Assembly (NCBI GenBank): GCA_026770575.1
Contig: MU657262.1
Span: 11,835 to 39,141, forward strand
DNA: 27,307 nt
Reading direction: 5' to 3'
DNA from: Pelagophyceae sp. CCMP2097
Taxonomy: Eukaryota; Sar; Pelagophyceae
Shown here one piece after another: positions 1 through 9,582 of this stretch (the first letter of the stretch is position 1; every line of letters starts with the position of its first letter). The position numbers and the translations under genes were made by a program. Under the pieces are notes generated by a model. It searched no databases. It was not told the DNA's origin and saw nothing but the letters and a program-made list of their open reading frames with translations.

Positions 1-50
1 CGTACACAATGACTTGCGAATGGTCTCGGGTTCGATTCCCGCAGGGGGCA
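1..50 (+). tRNA. 3' end of a probable tRNA gene, cut by the window edge
   Basis: A T-arm with an intact B-box (GGTTCGATTCC) lies at 29-39. It has a 4-bp GGG-anchored stem and a TTCGATT loop, and is followed by a 7-nt acceptor strand (AGGGGGC) and discriminator A at 50. A T5 run at 55-59 fits a Pol III terminator. The 5' half lies outside the window, so the isotype cannot be read. The outermost T-stem pair is mismatched (T/C) and no clean anticodon stem is visible upstream. An intron-bearing tRNA or a tRNA-derived fragment is therefore possible. Confidence 0.45.
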
Positions 51-1062
51 CTCGATTTTTGGCGAGTGTTACCCTGGTAAGCCTCCACTCCCCAGCGGCC
101 ACGTGTCCAAGACACGCAGAAAGCCCGCCCCGCGGCAACAGGTTCAAGACCTGCAGTAAGGCCGCCACCGGAGCCGGACCAAGGCCCGGTGCATTATCGT
201 ATTTTGTCTTTCTCCACGCTAAACCTCCCGTTCCTACGGTATGCGTGTGGGGGAGCGTTGCGGTATATATACCGGGCTCCACAATCACCTCCAAGGATAT
301 TGATCCGGTGAATCCCCTTTTGCCCCCAGTGGGTCATTACGGGTCCGGCAAGACATCAGCGGCGAGGTTTGGGCCGAGGGCGAGTCTATGAGCAAGCGAA
401 CTGCGCCTCGTCGGTTAAAGTGGCTATTAGAGCCCACGACTGCTGCTGTCCACCAAGTGGAGAAAGTCCGCGCCAACGGACCGCAAAGCCCAACGGGAAG
501 AAGGAACGCAGTGATCCGTTGGCTGTTGCGGTCCGTTGACGAAGAAGGTGGATTATGGGCTTGAGGGAGGAACAGCGCTGGAGAGCTCAAGAAAAAACTT
601 ATCAACCAGGAGCGCGAGGGGAGAGACGACAAGGTGCTCGAGGAGGTCGGTTGCAAGCGCCCGTTCGCTCGCTTCTCGTTTTACGAAATTACAGAAAGAG
701 AGATAGGGACTTTTTTCGCAACTTCGCTCGGCGCGTGGCGTGGCTATCCCCGATGGCCCGCTAAACACGGAGAAATGAACCAGCTAGAATGACCTACCTG
801 TCCAACCGATTCTCTCTCCCTCACGGAGTGCCTTTTTAGCGAGTAAACCTCGCGCCGAACGGCTCGGACGTAGTACTCGACGCGCGGAGGTCTCGACCGG
901 CCCTGAAGCTCGAGCTGCCCGGAGCACTGCGGCCATTCGTCCCAGCCATCGCCCGTGCCCCGATGGTTCCCCGTGAGCCTTTAAGGTCAGCTAGAGCCTG
1001 TTTTCCTATTGCCCGCGCGGCGCTGCACCGTGTAGACCCGCGGGCGCAGCGAGGTTGCGCGT
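51..1062. other. Gene-poor stretch upstream of the RRM gene terminator
   Basis: I recognise no protein gene here. Open frames are short, overlap on both strands and show no domain. Visible structure is a 14-bp perfect palindrome centred on TATATA at 261-274 and the long imperfect hairpin at 474-538, listed separately. Confidence 0.5.
474..538. ncRNA. Candidate structured RNA: long bulged hairpin
   Basis: Bases 474-486 pair perfectly with 526-538 (13 bp). After single-base bulges (G525, C489), 487-488 pair with 523-524 and 490-496 pair with 516-522. This gives about 22 bp of stem closed by a 19-nt loop at 497-515. The size and bulged-duplex shape resemble a small-RNA precursor. This is structure only: there is no expression evidence and no known family was recognised. 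Confidence 0.3.
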
Positions 1063-1870
1063 TCACTTCATTACGACCGTCGTCTTGCCACGGCCCGGCG
1101 TCCCCCGCTCCGTCTCGGAGGACCAGCGGAGGCCGAGGGTTCGGTGGCGCGCGCTGGCGCCGAGGAGAGCGGCCCCGCGGTGCGTCGTCGCCGCCTCGGC
1201 GCCGTCGGCCGTCGCAAACTCGATAAACGCGTCGCCTATCCACGCGTAAACGCGCGCCTTTTCTCACCGCGGGCGCACCGTTGCGGTAGCCGCCGACGAT
1301 GACGCAGGCTGCGGAGACGGCGCCGCAGCCGGGGAGGAACGTTTTAACGTCGAAAATGTCGCAGTCAAAGGGCAAACCGTCGGCGAGGAGGATGGGCGCG
1401 CCCGTCGTTTTTTCGGGCCGCGGCACGGCCGCCGCCGCGCCGCGCTGCGGCGCCTGCGGCGGCGGCGGCGGCGGCGGCGGCGCGGGGGCGCACGCGAGCA
1501 GCTGCTCATACGCGGCGTCGCGCTTCTGCTTCTTCGCCTTCTTCTTTTCCTTTTTAAGAGCCTTCTTCGCCTTTTTCAGCGCCTTCTTCTCGCTCTTCTC
1601 TTCCTTCTTAGCGTCCTTTTTCTTGGACTTGTCCTCGCGCGACTTCGAGTCCTTTTTAGAGTCCTTCTTCGAGTCCTTCTTCGACGCCTTCGCCTCCTTG
1701 TCGCCCTCGCCGTCCGGGTCCGCCTTCTTCTCCGGGTCGCCCTCGTCCTTCTTCGCCTCCTTTTTCAGATGCTTCTTGCGCCGCCGCTCGTCCGACTCAT
1801 CCGATGAGGAAGAGGAGGACGACGAAGATGAAGACGAAGACGCGTCGTCGCTCTTCCGCTTGTGGCCCAT
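1063..1870 (-). CDS. Ser/Lys-rich nuclear RRM protein
   Basis: Probable RNA-binding protein of 254 residues. The model is two exons, 1870-1279 and 1235-1063, around a 43-nt intron (GTGCGC...GGATAG, 1236-1278). Residues 11-23 are a pure serine run followed by an acidic patch. Residues 28-118 are extremely Lys-rich with KKDS repeats, then comes a proline run near 131-138. From about residue 158 there is one RRM: an RNP2-like ILLADGL and, created exactly by removing the intron, an RNP1-like NGDAFIEF. That join is the main support for the intron. The ATG at 1870 precedes MGHKRKS; an upstream in-frame extension lacks a better start. The low-complexity tail plus a short RRM recalls nucleolar RNA-binding proteins, but no ortholog can be named. 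It is divergent from the TPR-like gene, 171 bp away, so a shared promoter is likely. The stop is TGA. Confidence 0.75.
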
Positions 1871-2041
1871 GGCACCCGGGTCTGGGAGCGGGGTCCTCGC
1901 TCGCCTCGCCGTGTGGCGTGTCACTCTGCGAAATCAGTCGCCGAAGTCCAAACTTTTGGCAAAGTCGCAACGCAAAAAAAGGGCGTTCTGCGGCCGCGCG
2001 GCCTCCGGCCGCTTACGCCGCCGTCGGGCCCGGTGTCGGCG

Positions 2042-2835
2042 ATGCTGGCGGCGCTGCCGGCGCTGCAGCCGGCGGAGAGTGCTGCGTCGCTGGACCGCGG
2101 CGGGAGCGGGGCCAGCGCCCAGGACCGCGCGCGGTGGGCGTCGCACAGTCGACTCATGTCCCAGTGCAAACGCCTCATCGACCTCGCCGACTTCGACCAA
2201 GCCCTCAAGGTGCGCGTTCAAATAGCGCGTCCGACGCATCGACGCAGAAAACGAGAAGCGCAGGTGGCGTCGCGCTGCGTCGCCGCCGCCGCGGACTGCG
2301 ACGGCCGCGCAATCGGAGAGGCGCACCTGCTGCGGTCCCAGGTCCTCACGGGCCTGCGGCGCTACGACGACGCTGCTGCCGCCTGCCAGGAGGGCGCGGC
2401 CGCGTGCCCGGTCGACTGCGCCACGGCGCTCGAGCTCGCAGTTTCGCTGGCGGCGCTGAAGACGTTCCAGACCGACGCGTTCTCCAGGACGCTCCTCGCC
2501 TGCCGCAAGCCCATGTCGTACTCGAAGAATGTAAAAGTCGACTTCTTCCTCACGGAAATTCCGCTCGCGGACCGCCGCATCTACGTCGGCGGTAAGGAGG
2601 CCCCTTTGGACCACCGCGCTCGACCCGCGGCAAACGTCTCTACCGCAGGCCCGTCGCTCGTCTCGAAGGAAGGCTTCATGAGACGAAAGCAGCGGCCCGC
2701 GTCCGCTCCTGCGGCACTGGGACACCGCGGCATCGGGCCGCGCAGACCTCCATGCTGATGCGTAGGCACGACGAGGACTGGGTCAAGCGCCACGCGGTCG
2801 CGAAGCGGCCCTTGCCGGCCGTGCCGTTCCGATGA
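2042..2835 (+). CDS. TPR-like helical-repeat protein, 3' structure uncertain
   Basis: I do not recognise a named family. The ATG at 2042 opens a frame with TPR-like helix pairs: a segment around SRLMSQCKRLIDLADFDQAL continues, after removal of a 54-nt intron (GTGCGC...GCGCAG, 2210-2263), into alanine-rich helices carrying LRRYDDAAAACQEG. A second intron with GTAAGG (2592-2648) follows YVGG. The 3' end is ambiguous. The frame after that intron stops at 2758, but a different frame from 2748 to TGA 2833-2835 (HDEDWVKRH...) looks more like coding sequence and follows a GCGCAG acceptor. A third intron starting near GTCTCG at 2659 would join them. A scaffold role is only a guess from the repeat type. 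Transcripts or a close homolog would settle the exon pattern. Confidence 0.5.
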
Positions 2836-3489
2836 CCGCGCCCGAAAGATCGAACCGCTGTAAAGGAATCGTGCTCATCCGGCCTGGCCACGGATTCGGG
2901 GCACGGGCGGCTCCAGCCGACCCCGTCGAGGCCGGCTTCGGCTGCAGCGTGCAGAGGAGACACCTTCCAGAGCGCGAGAGAGCTCGGTACCAAAAGGCCG
3001 CTGCAAAGGACGTTCGAAGGATGGTAGCAGCTGCGGCGAGGGTGGGGTCTTGGAAATTCCTAGGGTACCTTTGTCATTCCAATACATTTTGAGTCATGCG
3101 AAAAGTCATAAGTGCAAATAGCTGTGACGACAGGCCGAAGAGCAGCTCTTTCAGGCACGTCGTGCAGTTGGAGCTCAGCGGCCCTGTCGTGGTCGGTGCT
3201 CACGCCCGTGCGTTTCAGAGGGTGCCCGGTAACTTGCCGGGCCGTCGTTCCCAGGAATCGGAAAAAGTTTTAGGAAAAATTTATTTTGGGGCACGACACA
3301 CTCCTGGAACACACGAGTCCTCTCAGGCTCCACCTGCAGCGGGGGCGGCTCCGCCGAGGCTCGATACGCACGGCGTCGCGCGGCGCCCGCGTCGCCGCTC
3401 TCCGGCCGGAAATTGTCGGGCGGGCGAATCTTGCACTCGGTCGCTTCGTTTCGCGCCTCTAAGCGGCCTCTTCGAGTCTCCGAAGCGCC
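2836..3489. other. Intergenic, upstream of the OSCA/TMEM63 gene
   Basis: No convincing gene. A perfect 6-bp hairpin with a 7-nt loop sits at 3224-3242. A relatively AT-rich patch (about 3258-3293, AAAAGTTTTAGGAAAAATTT) lies 200 bp before the OSCA start and could mark the promoter. Confidence 0.4.
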
Positions 3490-6408
3490 ATGGCCGAGGA
3501 GGAGGACCCGGGCGCGCTGCCGCCGGACGTATTGCAGTTCGCTTCCGTGCTCTTCGCCGTGACGATCACCTCGACGGCGGTGCTCCTCGTGTTTTCGATC
3601 CTCATCGTCTCCCGGCACCCGCGCATCGTCGCGCCCCTCGACCCGAAGGGGCGCGCGGGCCGCGCCAAGTCGGGCCTGGCATGGGTCGCCGCCGTCTGGG
3701 CGACGACGGAGACGGACGTGCGCCGGCGCGGCGGCGTCGACGCGGAAATGTTCGTGCGGCTGATTCGAATGCGACTGACCATGTTCCTCGTCTGGGTCCC
3801 AGTTTCCGTCGCCCTCGGCCTCGTCTACGCCTACGCCCCCGACGCCACGCTCTCCGGCTTTGCGCGCTTCTCGCTGGCCAACATCATCACCGAGGAGTCG
3901 CCCGCGATCGACGAACGCTCTTGGCGTTTGTGGCTCGCGGCGGCGGGGGTCTGGGCCGTCCAAGCCTTCGCTCTGCGAGTCATCGACGCGTTTGACGACG
4001 AGGCGGCGGCGATGCAATACGTCGGCACCGCCGACGCGCCGGCGCACCACTACGCGGTTGTCGTGACGGGGCTGCCGCCGTCCACGAGGTCGGTAGAAGA
4101 GATCACTTCCCACTTCAAGGGCGCTTTCGACGGCGTGCTCAGAGTCGTCCTCGTCGACAAGAGCAACTTCGCGCTCGACGCTTTAGACGCTGAAGACGAC
4201 GTCGACGAGACGCCCAAGGACGCGCTGGCCGTGCTCCGCGAGGGGACGGCGGACGTGTTCCGTGACGCGTCGTCGCGCCTCACAAAGGGCAAGCCCCACA
4301 GCCTCGGCGGCATCCGGCAGCGCGTCCAAGCCTTTGTCGACGCTCTCCAGGCGGCGAAGCGCGCCGACGCGCAGCTCGCCGCCGCTCAGAAGCGCGAGGC
4401 GGCGCAGCCGCGCGACGTCGAGGCCGACGACGTAGAACTGAGTTTTGTGGAAAAAGAGGCGGAACGTGTGGACGAGGCGACGGACGAGGACTTTTTGGAC
4501 ATGCTGCGCGCGCGCAAGGCGCTGCGCGCGACGCAGGAGCAGATGAGGGCGACGCAGGAGCAGATGCGTTCGTCGTCGAAGAAACTTTTGAAGACGACCA
4601 AAGGTCTAACGAATAAGTCCCTCGCGGGCTGCGAAAAGATCGCAGTCGACGCGCGCCTCAAGGTCGAAGAGGCGCGACAGGCTTTAATGAGGGTCCACGC
4701 GGCCGGCGCGGTGCCGGCGTCGGCGGCGGCCGTGGTGGTGTTTGACACCGTGGCGCGCGCCACGATCGCGTCCACGGCGCCGCTCGGTATTCCCGAGCTC
4801 GAACCTTTAGCGGACGGCTTCCGCGACCGGGCCGGCGTGGCCAGTCCGCTGGCACGCGGCGAGGAGAAGGCGGATGCGTTTACCGCAAAGGCGCAGGCGG
4901 AGGTGCGCCTCTCCGTCCCAACGTCGCCGGTTTCGCCGCGGCGGCGCGAGGCGGCGGCGGCGCCGTGGGCTGTCACGCCGTGCCCCGAGCCGGGCGACAT
5001 CGACTGGCAGAAGCTCGAAGGCTACGAATTCGACGCGGGGAAGCGCGCCGACGTTTTGAACGCCGGGTTCGCGTTTAAGACTGTCCTGAACATTACCTAC
5101 TCGATTCTCCTCACGGCCATTTCCTTTGGCATCCTGCGCGTCGTCAAGCTCACAGCAAACGTGGTCAAGCCCCTCCGCGTCACCGCCGCGCTGGTCTCGG
5201 GCCTGGTGCCGGCGCAGGTGCAAAAGTTCATGTTGGCGTACATGGCCACCATCCTCGGCCAAGCCAACCGCGCCTGCGGGGCGGACTTGTGGGCCGCGAG
5301 CAAGTTGCAGCGCGCCGTGCAGCGCGACTACTGCGCCTTTTTCGCCGGCGTCGGCTTTGTGGCGCCGCTGATTGGAGCATCGTTTTTCGAGGCCTTGACC
5401 GAGACGACAAACCCCGTCGACCTCATCAAGCTCATGGCCCTCAACGTGCCGACTTTAGCCTACACCTTCGCCATGCTTCTGCTGCTGCAGATCGGTAACG
5501 TCCTGCAGAATTCGATGAACATCGTGCCCTACGCCATGTACCTTTTTTACAAGGCAAAGGGCGACGATGATGACGCTCTCGACGTCGCCCTGGCGCCAAA
5601 GGAGATCAATTTTGGACAAGAGTCGGGCTGGGAGTTCTTCGCGACGCTTTGTGCCGCGTGCTACGCGCCCATCGCGCCGCTGACGACGTGCGTCGCGGCG
5701 TTTTATCTGACGTTTGTATACATTATGGCCAAGCACGACGCGGCATCCGTCTCCAAGACGCCCTTCCGCGCCGGCGGCGGCATGTGGCGCCTCGGCATCG
5801 CGCAGTCGCACATGGCCCTGGCCGTGGCGCTGGCGCTGCAAGGGGGCATCATTTTGTTGGCGGGGGGGTTTTGGCAAGCATGTGCCCTGACGCCGTTGGC
5901 AGTTTTGTGGAACCGCTCAGTGGGCAAAGCCGACAGGCGTTACTCGACCATGTGCGTCCACGGCGTCTCCAAAGGCCGGCTGCCGCTGCGCGACGCCGCG
6001 AAGATTGACTCGTCGCGGCCGGGCGACGCCGTGAGAGACCGCCTCTGCTTCCTCGTCGACTTTGCTGCGCACTTTTCCCCGCCGTGCGCTTTACCGCCGC
6101 CGGGGAGCGTCTGGGCCCAAAACGCGCTGCCCGGCCCGCCTCTGAAAGACGGGGACAGCGCCGGCGCGCGCCTGGCGCTCGTGCAGCGCTGGGTGGGCCG
6201 GCAGGACGCGCCCCCAACGCACGACACGCCTGCGACGCGCGCGGCGCAGCGCTTTGCGCCGGAGCACCAAGACTGGAGCTACACTGCGAGCATGCACGAC
6301 CTGGGCACGACGCCGGCGGCGCACTTGACTTCGACGTCTTGGCTGGCGTGCAACCGCCGCCCAGACGACACCGTATGGGTCACGTCCGGCAACCCGACGC
6401 GCAGCTAA
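3490..6408 (+). CDS. OSCA/TMEM63: OSCA/TMEM63 (CSC1-like) mechanosensitive cation channel
   Basis: Intronless 972-residue membrane protein. Family members are osmo- or mechanosensitive cation channels of the plasma or endomembrane. The order matches the family. The N-terminal block has membrane segments at about 15-41, 95-115 and 140-163. A soluble domain opens with HYAVVVTGLPPSTRSVEEI (the family's cytosolic RRM-like fold). The channel core starts near residue 530 and holds five or more hydrophobic segments, including those near 533-555, 610-635, 650-670, 725-742 and 768-790. The hydrophilic tail runs from about 800. The cytosolic region (about 180-525) is long and Ala/Glu/Arg-rich, and includes an exact 7-residue tandem ATQEQMR at 347-360 (DNA period 21, 4528-4566). 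The first ATG after an upstream stop is used. The end is TAA-TGA, with an 8-bp hairpin four bases later. Confidence 0.92.
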   Translation: MAEEEDPGALPPDVLQFASVLFAVTITSTAVLLVFSILIVSRHPRIVAPLDPKGRAGRAKSGLAWVAAVWATTETDVRRRGGVDAEMFVRLIRMRLTMFLVWVPVSVALGLVYAYAPDATLSGFARFSLANIITEESPAIDERSWRLWLAAAGVWAVQAFALRVIDAFDDEAAAMQYVGTADAPAHHYAVVVTGLPPSTRSVEEITSHFKGAFDGVLRVVLVDKSNFALDALDAEDDVDETPKDALAVLREGTADVFRDASSRLTKGKPHSLGGIRQRVQAFVDALQAAKRADAQLAAAQKREAAQPRDVEADDVELSFVEKEAERVDEATDEDFLDMLRARKALRATQEQMRATQEQMRSSSKKLLKTTKGLTNKSLAGCEKIAVDARLKVEEARQALMRVHAAGAVPASAAAVVVFDTVARATIASTAPLGIPELEPLADGFRDRAGVASPLARGEEKADAFTAKAQAEVRLSVPTSPVSPRRREAAAAPWAVTPCPEPGDIDWQKLEGYEFDAGKRADVLNAGFAFKTVLNITYSILLTAISFGILRVVKLTANVVKPLRVTAALVSGLVPAQVQKFMLAYMATILGQANRACGADLWAASKLQRAVQRDYCAFFAGVGFVAPLIGASFFEALTETTNPVDLIKLMALNVPTLAYTFAMLLLLQIGNVLQNSMNIVPYAMYLFYKAKGDDDDALDVALAPKEINFGQESGWEFFATLCAACYAPIAPLTTCVAAFYLTFVYIMAKHDAASVSKTPFRAGGGMWRLGIAQSHMALAVALALQGGIILLAGGFWQACALTPLAVLWNRSVGKADRRYSTMCVHGVSKGRLPLRDAAKIDSSRPGDAVRDRLCFLVDFAAHFSPPCALPPPGSVWAQNALPGPPLKDGDSAGARLALVQRWVGRQDAPPTHDTPATRAAQRFAPEHQDWSYTASMHDLGTTPAAHLTSTSWLACNRRPDDTVWVTSGNPTRS

Positions 6409-6412
6409 TGAA

Positions 6413-6436
6413 CCTCGAGCTACGCGCGGCTCGAGG
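6413..6436 (+). terminator. Hairpin just after the OSCA stop codon
   Basis: CCTCGAGC at 6413-6420 pairs perfectly with GCTCGAGG at 6429-6436 around an 8-nt loop. It starts four bases after TAA 6406-6408. A 3'-end processing or mRNA-stability role is inferred from position only. Confidence 0.35.
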
Positions 6437-6522
6437 GACCGCCCTTTTGAGTCGAAATGAACCGTCTAAATGAACCACCGTTTTTCGACGTTCGTCCGCT
6501 GGTGTTGGGACACATGGCGCGC

Positions 6523-7969
6523 TTAGAAAAAGTCGGCCACGGGGTCGTCTGGGCGTCTCCTGCCGGATGCGGACCTGCCGCCCGCGGGCGCCGCCTCGCC
6601 GCGTGGTCTCCGCCGAGCCTCGAAGAAGACACGCACGAGGCGCACGGCCGCGAGCGTGGCCACCACCGCAGAGACGCCGCGCCTTGAGACGAGCGCGACG
6701 ACGACGACCTATGATGGGGCTCCCAAGAGCATCCCAAAGACCAGGCATTTCGAAGACGGCTATCCCAACGGGCGTCCCTCAGATGCGTTGACGCGGCTTT
6801 CGTACTCCAAATCCGAGATGGTCTGGCCGGACGACGCCGTCGCCGGCCCACTTGGCCACTGCGAGCGCCGCCGCGCCGGCGACGTCGAGTAGGGCCTGGG
6901 CCCCTCTTTTGGCGCCGAGGCCTCCGATTTTCGTCGAGAACGCTCGCGCGCTCTTCGCCTGCCGCCGCGTGCGCGCCCACGCCGCGTTGAAGACGGCTTT
7001 CCTCTCCAACTTGTTGAGGCGGCCACGCGCCGCCTTGAACAACGTCGCCGGCGCCGGGTCGACGTCGAGGGCGTCGGCGAGCGACTCGGTCGCGACTGCG
7101 TAGACAGTCTTCGCCTCTGCGAAGAAGAAGTTCGCGAGGCTCGAGGCCTGGCGTGAGACCTCGCGCAGCGCCACCTCGCCCTCGGCGGCGAGAGGCGAAG
7201 CCGCCCACGCCGCCGGGGCTGCCCACGTCGCCGATGCGCGGCCCGGAGAAGCCGCGCTCCGCCGCGCGGCCGGAGGGCGCTCCGGGCGGCTCGCTTCACT
7301 CTGCGGCGCCTGCGCCAGCCGCAGCTCGGCGAGCCTGTGCCGCAGGGTCAGCGCCGAGGCCCGGTGGCGGCAAAATGGGACGCCGCCGTGCGACAGCTCC
7401 GCGAGAAGGTCGACAGGCACCTGCGAGTCCAGTGGGCAATTTTGCCGCATCGACACCACCCCGGACGCGGCGCCTACCTCAGGCGAGCCCGCGCCGCTGA
7501 CGCCGCGGCCGACGAGGATGGCGCGAAGCTCGACTTCCGAGAACGCGCGGCAGCGCTGGAGCTCCCGCGCGCGCGCGGCCGCCTGCGCGGCGCGTCGGGG
7601 CCGCCGCGGGCGCGGACACGCGCGGAGAGGGGCGCGCCGCCAGTGTACACGCGCGGCAGGGCGCACCGCTCTGGGCCCGACGCTCCCGACGCGCGCAAAG
7701 TTGACCGCGGACCGGATACCAGCCGCCGCGCCGGCCCGCGCGGCGCCTACGCGCCCCCGCGGTCCGCCGGGGCCGCGTAGCAGGAAGCACGCACCGCGCG
7801 GCGCGTCTGCCGGTGGGTCGCGGCTCGTGGGCAAGAAGCCCCCCTTCGATGACGGCCGCACGGCCCGCATCCTCCTTTGAAGACCGCATCTGCTCGCGGC
7901 CGGCACCCAGCCACAGACGCTCAGGCCGAGCCACGCCGAAATGACGACGCCAAAGGCCGCGTGCTTCAT
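6523..7969 (-). CDS. SAP-like domain protein with N-terminal signal and C-terminal hydrophobic segment
   Basis: About 430 residues in a three-exon model: 7969-7478, 7420-6806 and 6708-6523. Intron 1 (57 nt, GTAGGC...TCGCAG) is well supported because its removal joins SEVELRAILVGRGVSGAG to VPVDLLAEL, a SAP-type helix-loop-helix (about residues 145-180). Intron 2 (97 nt, GTACGA...CATAG) is tentative; an alternative end without it is TGA 6779. The start MKHAAFGVVISAWLGLSVCG looks like a secretory signal, followed by an Arg-rich, acid-poor stretch as in bipartite plastid-targeting leaders of secondary algae. A clear ASAF motif is not seen. Residues about 55-140 are so Arg/Ala-rich that a missed intron or frame error is possible. 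Middle and C-terminal parts are amphipathic helices, then a hydrophobic VVVVALVSRRGVSAVVATL. SAP domains usually bind nucleic acid, so a plastid nucleoid or RNA role is possible but unproven. Confidence 0.5.
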
Positions 7970-8331
7970 GCTCCGGTGGCCCCGCCGAAATCCGCAGCAA
8001 TTTGCCAGTGGAACTTGCGGAAAGTGTCGCCGTTGATCGTTTCGACGTTCGAACGCGGCGAAAACTCCGCGCCGTGCATGTAGCGGGCCGACGCGTCGGC
8101 GGGCGGATGCGCAGCGATGGCGCCGATTCAGGACGTTTTCAGACAATGTTAGACCCCGACGTCGCAGCGGCTGCGCGGTCGGCGCCCACGCGTGCTCGGA
8201 CACCTCTGTCGCCCTCGCCGCGAAACTGAAGCTTTAAAGCGGTCGAAAGTAAAACCAATCGTTTGTCGTTGCCTCCCCATCGTTTGTCGTCCAAATTCGT
8301 ATTGTGAAAGCGACCAGACAGTTTGGGCAGT
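7970..8331. promoter_or_regulatory. Divergent promoter region between SAP-like gene and cyclin B
   Basis: The two genes start 362 bp apart and face away from each other. A 15-bp element with one mismatch is repeated at 8255-8269 and 8276-8290, exactly 21 bp apart (two helical turns) and 41 bp before the cyclin ATG. The first copy includes a CCAAT box at 8255-8259. A 10-bp palindrome GCTTTAAAGC is at 8231-8240. A cell-cycle regulatory role is inferred. Confidence 0.4.
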
Positions 8332-9546
8332 ATGGTGAAGACGCGCTCGATGCTGGCGGAGGAGGAGAGCGCGCGGGCGCCCTTCGACGACCTCACCAAC
8401 GCGCAGAAGCGCAAGGCAGCCGAGCTCAAAGCCAAGGCGGTGCGTGCCCCACGTGCCCCGGACGGTGTCTTGCCAGGCCTCATTCGAAATGCCGCGCAGA
8501 AGCCCAAGCGGCGACGAAGCAAGCCCGCGGAACCGGAGGACGCCGACGAGTCGCATTACGACTTTGACCGCGGCACACGAAGAGACGAGCTCGCCTGCGC
8601 CGACTACGTGGTGCCCCTGTACGAGTACTACCGCGAGGCTGAGGTGCGCCCAAACAATCGCCCCGTGCCCTTGCGCTTCGGCGACGCGGTGGTCCTAGGC
8701 GCTGAAATCCAAGTCGGTGCTCATGTACATGGACTTCCAGCAGGACATTAGCCCGAAGATGCGCGCCATTCTGGTGCGCCTCGCGGCCGCGGCGGGGTTT
8801 CAAACATCCGCATTTCAAAATCGAGTCTGTCGCTCGACATTGACGTTTAGGTGGACTGGCTCATCGAGGTGCACATGAAGTTTAAGATGACGCAGCAGAC
8901 GATCTACTTGACTGTCCACATCATCGACCGCTACCTCTCGAAATGCCAAATCGGCCGCGCGCAGCTGCAGCTCCTGGGCGTCTCGGCGCTGTTCATCGCG
9001 TCCAAGTACGAGGAGATTTACCCGCCGGAGATTTCGGAGTGCACGTACATTACCGACCATGCGTACGACGTCGCGCAGGTCTTGGCCATGGAAATGGCCA
9101 TTCTGCGCGAACTGGACTGGAACATCACGGCGCCGAACGCGCACTTCTGGCTCGTCCGCCTCATGCGCCTTTCGCGCGCCGATGCGGCGACGGCGCACCG
9201 GGCGGAGTACTACGCGCAGCGCACGCTTCAGGAATACAACATGCTAGAGTACAAGCCCTCCATGCTCGCCGCCGCATCCGCGCACCTCGCCCTGGTCGCC
9301 GCGCAGGCGCCGGGAAATATCACCGCAGCGGTGGCGACCGCGGCGTGGCCCGCGGAGCTCAAGGAGCTGACGGGCTACGCGGAAGCCGACTTGTACGCCT
9401 GCTGCAAAGCCATCGCGCACCACGTCAACCTCCCGGACAGCTCAAAGGCGAACAAGCTCGCCGCGTGCCGGAAAAAGTTTGCAAAGGACGACTTTGAGCG
9501 CGTGGCCGCGGCGCACAAGTGCCCCGTGCTCCCGCGGCGGCCATGA
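8332..9546 (+). CDS. CYCB: B-type mitotic cyclin
   Basis: Cyclin that activates a CDK at G2/M. Four exons, 8332-8439, 8500-8643, 8699-8773 and 8851-9546, give 340 residues. The three introns (60, 55 and 77 nt) all start GTGCG and all are phase 0. Splicing rebuilds the cyclin A/B signature MRAILVDWLIEV (residues 105-116) and YLTVHIIDRYLS, followed by ASKYEEIYPPE in the N cyclin box. The C-terminal box runs about 207-320, with ELKELTGY near the end. The N-terminus is short for a cyclin B. It carries a destruction-box-like RAPFDDLTN (residues 15-23) with Phe where Leu is usual, then a basic KPKRRR. The ATG at 8332 is the first in frame with the exon. The stop TGA is followed at once by a strong hairpin. 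The promoter is shared with the SAP-like gene. Confidence 0.93.
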
Positions 9547-9548
9547 CG

Positions 9549-9582
9549 GCGCGCCTTTGGGCCACACCGGCCAAAGGCGCGC
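9549..9582 (+). terminator. Strong hairpin just after the cyclin B stop codon
   Basis: Bases 9549-9560 pair with 9571-9582 and 9562-9563 pair with 9569-9570, leaving G9561 as a bulge: 14 bp with a 5-nt loop. It begins three bases after the TGA. A role as a 3'-end or stability element is inferred. Confidence 0.4.

Noticed and set aside
125..165. A second tRNA-like T-arm (GGTTCAAGACC)
   Set aside because: A B-box-like sequence is present, but no matching acceptor strand, D-arm or anticodon stem could be found upstream.
1299..2225. A 308-codon plus-strand frame over the RRM gene
   Set aside because: It is the complement of the Ser/Lys-rich tail (Phe/Ser-rich nonsense) and spans the divergent promoter. 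The minus strand has an RRM completed by a proper intron.
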